A stretch of DNA of 39,095 nt from an uncultured Clostridia bacterium (lineage in GTDB: Bacteria; Bacillota; Clostridia; Oscillospirales; Oscillospiraceae). Positions 33,922-39,095 of the stretch are shown piece after piece. The notes under the pieces are model-generated. The model saw nothing but the letters and a program-made list of their open reading frames with translations, searched no databases and was not told where the DNA came from. The position numbers and the translations under genes are program-made. The stretch spans positions 1 to 39,095 of the forward strand of contig CAMSIF010000009.1 of NCBI GenBank assembly GCA_947058885.1. The letters are read 5' to 3'. Position 1 is the stretch's first letter. Every line of letters begins with the position of its first letter.

Positions 33922-34791
33922 ATGGCAAAAGAAAAAGGCTTGGCAAAGGGTTTGGGCGCACTGCTGGGAGACGATTTCTCCGCCGATTTTTCTGCCCCCG
34001 CTTCCACCCTGCCTATTTCTCAGATTGAAAATTTTCGCGGCCAGCCTAGAAAGAGCTTTGATCAGCAAAAGCTGGAGGAGTTAGCGGACTCCATTCGCCA
34101 GCATGGCGTTATTCAGCCGTTGACGGTGCGGCGGCTGTCTTCCGGTTACTACCAGATTATTGCCGGGGAGCGCCGCTGGCGGGCGGCACGGCTGGCCGGT
34201 TTAACGGAAATCCCCGCTGTGGTCATTGAGGCCGACGACCAGAAGGCCATGGAGCTGGCGATGATTGAAAACCTCCAGCGGGAGGACCTTAACCCGATGG
34301 AAGAGGCCGAAGGCTATCGAATTTTGGTACAGGCTTACGGTATGACGCAGGAACAAGCCGCCGCCCGGGTAGGAAAATCCCGCAGCGCGGTAACCAACGC
34401 TATGCGGCTCTTGGATTTGGCGGCGCCGCTGCAAGATATGGTGGCCGAAGGGAAGCTTTCCGCAGGGCACGCCAGGGCTGTTCTGCCCCTCTCCCCTGCC
34501 CTGCGGGCGGAAGCAGTGAAAATTGTGGTGCAGTCCGGGCTGAACGTCCGGCAGACGGAACAGCTGGTGAAACAGCTGCAGGCCAGAGACGAAGAAAAAA
34601 CTGGTAAGGACGAGGAAAAAAAGCCTGCGGCGGTGGATTATGTGGCGGAGGCCGAAAAATCTTTATCTGACCGGCTTGGCAGAGCCTGCCGCATCTCCCA
34701 CGGAAAAAAACGGGGAAAAATTGAGATTGAATACTACGGCGTGGACGACCTTAACAACCTCCTGGAAGTGTTGGAGGGAATTGGGAAATAA
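33922..34791 (+). CDS. parB: Chromosome partitioning protein ParB (Spo0J)
   Basis: ParB is a CTP-dependent sliding clamp that loads at parS, organises the origin and recruits SMC. With ATG 33922 it has 289 residues: N-terminal MAKEKGLAKGLGALLGDD (the ParA-contacting segment), the CTP-binding motif GERRWRAARLAG, IENLQREDLNPMEEAEGY, and the helix-turn-helix TQEQAAARVGKSRSAVTNAMRLL that reads parS, then a dimerisation end. AAAGGAG fixes the start; the track start adds 20 residues. A 206-base spacer separates it from parA; I see there only a small palindrome TTTCTAGCTAGAAA (33724-33737) and no certain promoter. An exact parS begins two bases after the stop codon. Confidence 0.96.
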   Translation: MAKEKGLAKGLGALLGDDFSADFSAPASTLPISQIENFRGQPRKSFDQQKLEELADSIRQHGVIQPLTVRRLSSGYYQIIAGERRWRAARLAGLTEIPAVVIEADDQKAMELAMIENLQREDLNPMEEAEGYRILVQAYGMTQEQAAARVGKSRSAVTNAMRLLDLAAPLQDMVAEGKLSAGHARAVLPLSPALRAEAVKIVVQSGLNVRQTEQLVKQLQARDEEKTGKDEEKKPAAVDYVAEAEKSLSDRLGRACRISHGKKRGKIEIEYYGVDDLNNLLEVLEGIGK

Positions 34792-34792
34792 A

Positions 34793-34808
34793 TGTTTCAC
34801 GTGAAACA
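34793..34808. promoter_or_regulatory. parS: parS centromere site 3
   Basis: An exact TGTTTCACGTGAAACA placed between the parB stop (ends 34791) and serS. It overlaps what the track calls the ORF MFHVKHPFW..., which is an artefact. Confidence 0.95.
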
Positions 34809-34840
34809 TCCTTTTTGGAAAATTTCAACAGGAGGCATAT

Positions 34841-36145
34841 ATGCTGGATATCAGGTTTATCCGGGAAAACCCGGAAGCTGTGAGAGAAAATATAAAAAAG
34901 AAATTTCAGGAGGCCAAGCTGCCTCTGGTAGAACAGGTATTGGAGCTGGACGGGAAAAACCGCGCCGCTATTACCGAGGCCAGCGAACTGCGCGCCCAGA
35001 GAAATGACCTCAGCAAACAGATAGGTATGCTCATGGGACAGGCGAAAAAAGATCCCTCTAAATTGGAAGAGGCAGAAAAGGTCAAGGCCCGGGTAAAGGC
35101 TAACGCCGAGCGTTTGGCGGAGCTGGAGGCCCAGGAGGGAGCGTTTGAGGAGCAGATTCGTAAAATTATGCTGCAAATCCCCAATATTATTGACCCCTCT
35201 GTGCCTATTGGCCCGGACGACAGCGCAAATGTGGAGGTGGGACGGTTCGGAGAGCCGGCGGAACCGGATTTTGATATCCCCTACCACACTGAAATTATGG
35301 AGCGGTTCGACGGAATTGATATGGAAGCCGCCGGAAGAGTGTCCGGAAATGGGTTCTACTACCTGATGGGCGATATGGCAAGACTTCACGAGGCTGTGCT
35401 GGCTTATGCCCGGGATTTTATGATTGAAAAGGGATTTACCTTCTGCATTCCGCCGTTTATGATTCATGGAGCGGTTGTGGAGGGCGTCATGAGCCAGACC
35501 GATATGGATGCCATGATGTATAAAATCGAAGGCGAGGACCTGTATCTTATCGGTACCAGCGAGCACTCCATGATTGGTAAGTTTATTGACCAGATTCTGC
35601 CGGAGGAAACACTGCCCCAGACGCTGACTTCTTATTCGCCCTGCTTCCGTAAGGAAAAAGGAGCGCATGGAATTGAGGAGCGGGGCGTTTACCGTATCCA
35701 TCAGTTTGAAAAACAGGAGATGGTTGTCGTCTGTAAGGGCGAGGAGGCCATGGACTGGTACGAGAAGATGTGGCGGTTCAGCGTGGAGCTGTTCAGAAGC
35801 CTGGATATTCCTGTCCGGCAATTGGAGTGCTGTTCCGGAGATTTAGCGGACTTGAAGGTTAAAAGCTGCGATATTGAGGCCTGGTCCCCCAGACAGAAAA
35901 AATATTTTGAGGTCTGTTCCTGCTCTAATATGGGCGATGCCCAGGCCAGGAGATTGAAAATCCGGGTAAAGGGTGAGAATGGCAAGAATTATTTGCCCCA
36001 TACATTGAATAATACTGTTGTAGCGCCGCCTAGAATGCTTATCGCTTTTCTGGAAAATAATTTACAGGAGGACGGGAGCGTTCGGGTACCCGCAGCGTTG
36101 AGGCCCTATATGGGCGGAAAGGAAATCCTGACCCCCAAGCGTTAA
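34841..36145 (+). CDS. serS: Seryl-tRNA synthetase
   Basis: SerS charges tRNA-Ser and tRNA-Sec. The 434 residues begin MLDIRFIRENPEAVRENI, followed by the long antiparallel coiled-coil arm (about 30-105) that grips the tRNA. The class II core has motif 2 FRKEKGAHGIEERGVYRIHQFEKQEM and motif 3 with NNTVVAPPRMLIAFLENN. CAGGAGG precedes the ATG. Only 49 bases, mostly parS, separate it from parB, so there is no room for a T-box leader; it is probably cotranscribed with parB. Confidence 0.94.
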   Translation: MLDIRFIRENPEAVRENIKKKFQEAKLPLVEQVLELDGKNRAAITEASELRAQRNDLSKQIGMLMGQAKKDPSKLEEAEKVKARVKANAERLAELEAQEGAFEEQIRKIMLQIPNIIDPSVPIGPDDSANVEVGRFGEPAEPDFDIPYHTEIMERFDGIDMEAAGRVSGNGFYYLMGDMARLHEAVLAYARDFMIEKGFTFCIPPFMIHGAVVEGVMSQTDMDAMMYKIEGEDLYLIGTSEHSMIGKFIDQILPEETLPQTLTSYSPCFRKEKGAHGIEERGVYRIHQFEKQEMVVVCKGEEAMDWYEKMWRFSVELFRSLDIPVRQLECCSGDLADLKVKSCDIEAWSPRQKKYFEVCSCSNMGDAQARRLKIRVKGENGKNYLPHTLNNTVVAPPRMLIAFLENNLQEDGSVRVPAALRPYMGGKEILTPKR

Positions 36146-36185
36146 GCGTACTGCGCTAATTTATATGAAGAAGGAGATCGCTGCT

Positions 36186-36593
36186 ATGAAAAAGTTCCTG
36201 AAGGTTTTGGGCGCCGCCGCTTTGATTGCCGGTTTTACTCCCTACCAGGTGGAAAAAAATGAGGAAACAGGCGAGCGGACGGTAAAAGCTCTGCTGTGGA
36301 AGGCATCTAAAAAGCCCAGCCCCAGCGGAGATAAGGATGACATTACCATCAAATTTTTGTCCTTTGGGAAGGACGAGGAAGAGGCTCCCCTGTTCAGCGA
36401 TGAGTTGACTGTGGAGTACTCCCCCCGCCAGGACGGCGAGGCAGTCAAAGTGGATGACAGCGTCTCTATGGAGGAAAATATAGAGATGCCCGAACCGCCA
36501 GAGGCCCCCGAGCCTCCGGAGGCTCCAGAAGTGCCGGAAGCACCGGAAGCTCCTGAGCCGCCAGAGGCCCTGGAAGTGTCTGAAGAGGCGTAA
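36186..36593 (+). CDS. Small protein with hydrophobic N-terminus and Pro-Glu-Ala repeat tail, function unknown
   Basis: The 135-residue protein is not recognised. It begins MKKFLKVLGAAALIAGFTPYQV, a short signal-like or anchor segment. A charged middle (KALLWKASKK, ITIKFLSFGKDEEE) is followed by a low-complexity tail near residues 100-130 made of PEPPEAPE-type units, rich in Pro, Glu and Ala. Such tails are often extended spacers in cell-envelope proteins, but that is inference. AAGGAG fixes the ATG; the track start seven codons earlier reads through that site. It sits between serS and mscL on the same strand. Confidence 0.82.
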   Translation: MKKFLKVLGAAALIAGFTPYQVEKNEETGERTVKALLWKASKKPSPSGDKDDITIKFLSFGKDEEEAPLFSDELTVEYSPRQDGEAVKVDDSVSMEENIEMPEPPEAPEPPEAPEVPEAPEAPEPPEALEVSEEA

Positions 36594-36624
36594 AAGACTG
36601 CACAAAAGATAAGGAAGCTGTGTT

Positions 36625-37020
36625 ATGAAGAAGTTTTTGGAGGAGTTTAAGGCCTTCGCTATGCGGGGAAATGTGATGGATTTGGCCGTGGGCGTTATTG
36701 TGGGCGGCGCGTTCAGTTCCATCACCAACTCCCTTATTAACGATATTATTATGCCTGTTGTTGGTATTTTTGTCAGCGAGGCCAGCTTTGCGGATTTAGC
36801 TGTGCAGGTTGGGCCGGCTGTCATTACCTATGGCAATTTTATTCAGGCGGTTATCAATTTCCTGATTTTGGCGTTTGTTGTTTTCTGTATGGTAAAGGCC
36901 GTAAACCGGGTTGCGCGGAAGAAAACCGAAGAACCGGTTAAGCCTCCTGTGCCGCCGGAACCCTCCAATGAAGAGAAGCTTCTGACGGAGATACGGGACC
37001 TGTTGAAGGAGAAGGGATGA
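36625..37020 (+). CDS. mscL: Large-conductance mechanosensitive channel MscL
   Basis: MscL is the pentameric osmotic emergency valve. The 131 residues begin with the amphipathic helix MKKFLEEFKAFAMRGNVMDLAVGVIVGGAF with the pore-lining TM1. A periplasmic loop and TM2 (INFLILAFVVFCMVKAVNRV) follow, then a cytoplasmic bundle after a Pro-rich linker (EEPVKPPVPPEPS) ending EEKLLTEIRDLLKEKG. Length and layout are standard. Its TGA overlaps the rsmG ATG (ATGA), so the two are translationally coupled. Confidence 0.96.
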   Translation: MKKFLEEFKAFAMRGNVMDLAVGVIVGGAFSSITNSLINDIIMPVVGIFVSEASFADLAVQVGPAVITYGNFIQAVINFLILAFVVFCMVKAVNRVARKKTEEPVKPPVPPEPSNEEKLLTEIRDLLKEKG

Positions 37021-37709
37021 GGGAGACCCTATATAAGGGCCTCCCCGCCCTGGGCCTTGATACTGGTTTGGTTCCACAACTGGAGCTGTTTGCGGGGATG
37101 TTACTGGAGAAGAACCAGGTCATGAATTTGACTGCAATTACGGAACCGAAGGACGTGGCTGCGCTGCACCTGCTGGATAGTTTGGCTTTGACAGCATGGC
37201 TGAAGGATGAGCGCGTGGTAGATGTGGGAACTGGGGCTGGATTTCCTGGGATACCGTTGGCGGCGGCTCTGCCAGAGGCTAAGTTCACGCTGCTGGACAG
37301 CTTGGGAAAGCGGGTTGGGTTTTTGCGGGAGGCCTGCGGTGAGCTGGGATTGGAGAATGTGGAGTGCGTGCAGGCGAGAGCGGAAGAGTTTGCTGGGGAG
37401 CGTCGGGAGGTTTTTGATTGTGCGGTGAGCAGGGCGGTGGCGGATTTGCCGGTGTTGTGCGAGTTATGTTTGCCGCTGGTGAGGGTAGGCGGAAGGTTTT
37501 TGGCGATGAAGTCCAGCCATTCAGAAGAGGAGGTCCGGAGGGCGGAAGGAGCCTTGGAGGTTCTGGGCGGTAAGATTGGTTGGGTGAGGGATTATACCAT
37601 TCCGGTCACTGATGTGGTGCATCGTGTGGTGTGTGTGGAGAAGGTCTCCCCTACCCCGAAGAAGTATCCGAGAAGATTTGCGCAAATAAAGAAGCAGCCA
37701 TTAGGCTAG
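37017..37709 (+). CDS. rsmG: 16S rRNA (guanine-527-N7)-methyltransferase RsmG (GidB)
   Basis: RsmG methylates G527 of 16S rRNA with SAM; loss gives low-level streptomycin resistance. The 230 residues contain NQVMNLTAI, LHLLDSL, the SAM-binding loop VVDVGTGAGFPGIPLA near 67-82, and LLDSLGKRVGFL. It overlaps mscL by four bases. In Bacillus rsmG lies with mnmE-mnmG next to noc-soj-spo0J; here it stays near parAB without mnmE/mnmG. The plus strand is very G-rich here. Repeat copy 5 follows nine bases after the stop. Confidence 0.95.
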   Translation: MRETLYKGLPALGLDTGLVPQLELFAGMLLEKNQVMNLTAITEPKDVAALHLLDSLALTAWLKDERVVDVGTGAGFPGIPLAAALPEAKFTLLDSLGKRVGFLREACGELGLENVECVQARAEEFAGERREVFDCAVSRAVADLPVLCELCLPLVRVGGRFLAMKSSHSEEEVRRAEGALEVLGGKIGWVRDYTIPVTDVVHRVVCVEKVSPTPKKYPRRFAQIKKQPLG

Positions 37710-37717
37710 GGCGCGAA

Positions 37718-37765
37718 GCGCGATTAAAGTTCTTTTTGATACTTTTTCTTTCAAGAAAAAGTATG
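37718..37765 (+). repeat. Dispersed hairpin repeat, copy 5
   Basis: GCGCGATTAAAGTTCTTTTT then ATACTTTTTCTT / AAGAAAAAGTAT around TC, with ATAC/GTAT outer pairs. It fills the rsmG-minD spacer. Confidence 0.85.
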
Positions 37766-37794
37766 AATGCCCAAATAGAGAGGAGGGTATCCCT

Positions 37795-38538
37795 GTGGGA
37801 GAAACAATTGCCGTCGTCTCAGGAAAGGGCGGCACGGGGAAAACTTCGTTTACGGCGAATGTGGGTATGGCGTTGGCGCAGTTGGGGTACTCTACTCTGT
37901 GCTTGGACTGCGACGTAGGACTGAGGAATCTGGATATTGCGATGGCTATGACAGACCAGGCGATGATGGATTTTACTGATGTTCTGGCGGGGAGCTGTTC
38001 TCTGGAAGAGGCGGCGGCGCCGCATCCGCAGCAGAAACGGCTGTTTTTGTTGACTGCGCCAGCGAGGATTGGCGTAGGAGGGATTGACCCGGAGGAATTT
38101 CGGGAGCTGTTTCCTGTGATTGAGGAGAAGTTTGATTATTGCCTTGTGGATGCGCCGGCGGGATTGGATAGTGGATTCCGGCTGGCGGTAAGCGGGGCGG
38201 ACAGGGTTGTGGTGGTAACCACGACGGAGGAGAGCAGTCTGCGGGATGCTCAGCGTACGGCGATGGAGTTGGACAGGCTGCCGAGGGATCGGGTACATTT
38301 AGTGGTCAACAGGTGTCGGAAGAAGTTGTTGAAGTCTTTGCATCAGACGATTGACGACGCGATTGATGCTGCGGGGCTGCCTCTGTTGGGGGTGATTCCG
38401 GAGGATGAGACAATGCCGTTGTACGCGGGAAGGGGGGAGCCGCTGCTATTGAGTGGGAACGACTGTGCCGCCAGGGCATACCGCAATATTGCAAGGCGAA
38501 TTGATGGCCGGCGGACACCTCTTATGAAAATCAGATGA
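37795..38538 (+). CDS. minD: MinD-like septum-site ATPase, GTG start, no MinC or MinE nearby
   Basis: This is a 247-residue ParA/MinD superfamily ATPase. The deviant Walker A is GKGGTGKTS at residues 10-18, followed by the MinD-type CDVGLRNLD near 39-47 and the Walker B DAPAG. MinD recruits MinC to poles to block FtsZ. The C-terminus, YRNIARRIDGRRTPLMKIR, lacks the clear Leu/Phe-rich amphipathic membrane-targeting helix of canonical MinD. Neither minC nor minE lies in the window. GTG has GAGGAGGG upstream. In several clostridia the order is mreCD-pbp2-minCDE-rodA-mgsA, so minD next to an MgsA-like gene looks like a remnant of that cluster. A different ParA-family role is possible. Confidence 0.85.
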   Translation: MGETIAVVSGKGGTGKTSFTANVGMALAQLGYSTLCLDCDVGLRNLDIAMAMTDQAMMDFTDVLAGSCSLEEAAAPHPQQKRLFLLTAPARIGVGGIDPEEFRELFPVIEEKFDYCLVDAPAGLDSGFRLAVSGADRVVVVTTTEESSLRDAQRTAMELDRLPRDRVHLVVNRCRKKLLKSLHQTIDDAIDAAGLPLLGVIPEDETMPLYAGRGEPLLLSGNDCAARAYRNIARRIDGRRTPLMKIR

Positions 38539-38598
38539 CTCCATGTAGCCGTCAGCAGCAGAGAGACATCAAAGGAAACGGAAAGGAAACGAGATGCC

Positions 38599-39012
38599 AT
38601 GTATATTGCTCTGATGTCCCACGACAATAAGAAGGACCTGATGGTCCAGTTCTGCTCCGCCTATGCCGGTATTTTGTCCCGGCACAATCTTTGCGCCACG
38701 AGTACCACTGGGCGCATGGTGGCTGAGGCCACCGGGTTGCATGTTCATCTCTTCTTGACTTGCCGGCATGGTGGGAGCCAGCAGATTGGCGCTAGAATTG
38801 CTTATAATGAGATGGATATGGTGTTGTTCTTTGTTGACCCGAATGATTCTGCGTTGGAAACTGAGTCGCAGTATATTTCCAGATTGTGTGATCAGAATAA
38901 TATTCCTTATGCCTCTAATGTTGCCACGGCGGAGATGCTTTTGCTTGGTATGGACAGAGGAGACCTTGACTGGAGAAAAATTGTGAATCCGAAGCATAAA
39001 TTGAATCGTTGA
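38599..39012 (+). CDS. Methylglyoxal synthase-like protein lacking key catalytic residues
   Basis: The 137-residue MGS-like fold aligns without gaps to my memory of E. coli MgsA (offset 11). Kept are His8/Asp9 (E. coli His19/Asp20), Lys12, the phosphate-loop ATSTTG, GGSQQIGA and LFFVDP. The catalytic Asp71 is Ser60 (codon AGC), His98 is Glu87 and Asp101 is Ser90. These changes make production of methylglyoxal from dihydroxyacetone phosphate doubtful. A ligand-sensing role, as MGS-like domains have in carbamoyl-phosphate synthetase, is an alternative (inference). Upstream AAAGGA is a weak site. It follows minD by 60 bases and ends 36 bases before the adapter. Gene symbol mgsA is withheld for these reasons. 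Confidence 0.85.
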   Translation: MYIALMSHDNKKDLMVQFCSAYAGILSRHNLCATSTTGRMVAEATGLHVHLFLTCRHGGSQQIGARIAYNEMDMVLFFVDPNDSALETESQYISRLCDQNNIPYASNVATAEMLLLGMDRGDLDWRKIVNPKHKLNR

Positions 39013-39048
39013 GGTTGGCTTTTTTACCCTATTTTGTCAGGCTCTCGT

Positions 39049-39095
39049 AGATCGGAAGAGCACACGTCTGAACTCCAGTCACACTAAGATATCTC
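39049..39095. other. Illumina index adapter (sequencing artefact)
   Basis: AGATCGGAAGAGCACACGTC begins the TruSeq-type index adapter, continuing through CACTCCAGTCAC-like sequence, the index ACTAAGAT and ATCTC. It is the inverted copy of bases 1-46 with the same barcode. Confidence 0.98.

Noticed and set aside
34792-34840. T-box riboswitch for serS
   Set aside because: Only 49 bases lie between parB and serS, and most are parS; no T-box elements are seen.
34792-35007. Plus-strand ORF MFHVKHPFW...
   Set aside because: MFHVKH is the known translation of parS; the frame then shadows serS.
34751-35821. Minus-strand ORF of 356 aa
   Set aside because: Antisense to serS; its VSRETF-like end is the parS sequence in translation.

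Overview
The window is a low-redundancy stretch of a Bacillota (Firmicutes) chromosome around its replication origin. It is most likely from a gut-type endospore-forming clostridium of the Oscillospiraceae or a relative. The basis is SpoIIP with a sigma-E-like promoter, the dnaA-dnaN-rlbA-recF-remB-gyrB-gyrA gene order, soj/spo0J-type ParA/ParB with exact Bacillus-type parS sites, strong AGGAGG ribosome binding sites, moderately high GC, and scattered palindromic intergenic repeats. The family-level placement is inference; no marker search was possible. Both ends (1-46 and 39049-39095) are Illumina index-adapter sequence carrying the same barcode, so the genome proper is about 47-39048.

Left arm (47-21594). 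A radC-uvrB operon on the minus strand is cut by the contig end. Divergent to it lies a plus-strand run: HAD phosphatase, prfC and an unrecognised protein. Next on the plus strand come spoIIP behind a sporulation-type promoter and a Gfo/Idh/MocA oxidoreductase. On the minus strand are a ROK protein-nagA pair (amino-sugar use), serC-DUF6440-serA (serine synthesis), rnhA, and the long origin operon dnaN-rlbA-recF-remB-gyrB-gyrA, whose genes overlap or nearly touch. Between serC and rnhA, rpsT (S20) is on the plus strand with a TTG start.

Origin (21595-23509). The dnaA-dnaN spacer holds a cluster of about six DnaA boxes and is the likely oriC. Strand composition agrees: the plus strand is C-rich to the left and mostly G-rich to the right. 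The gene upstream of dnaA is zapA, not the usual rpmH-rnpA.

Right arm (23510-39012), all plus strand. The order is zapA, a U32 peptidase, dut, maf, mreC, mreD and a class B penicillin-binding protein (elongasome). These are followed by an intracellular GH13 glucan hydrolase, parA-parB with three exact parS sites, serS, a Pro-Glu-rich small protein, mscL, rsmG, a MinD-like ATPase and a methylglyoxal-synthase-like protein. This looks like a maf-mre-pbp2-minD-mgsA cluster, known from clostridia, split by a parAB/rsmG block and lacking mreB, minC, minE and rodA.

Most of the window is housekeeping. The items most worth a second look are: a dispersed hairpin repeat in five copies whose stem bases covary; an MgsA-like protein lacking the catalytic Asp71, His98 and Asp101 equivalents next to an orphan MinD; a parS site inside a 32-base palindrome that also looks like a terminator; a Gly at the quinolone-resistance Ser83 position of GyrA; and a local reversal of GC skew across maf-mreC. 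I found no CRISPR array, tRNA, rRNA, transposase or phage gene.
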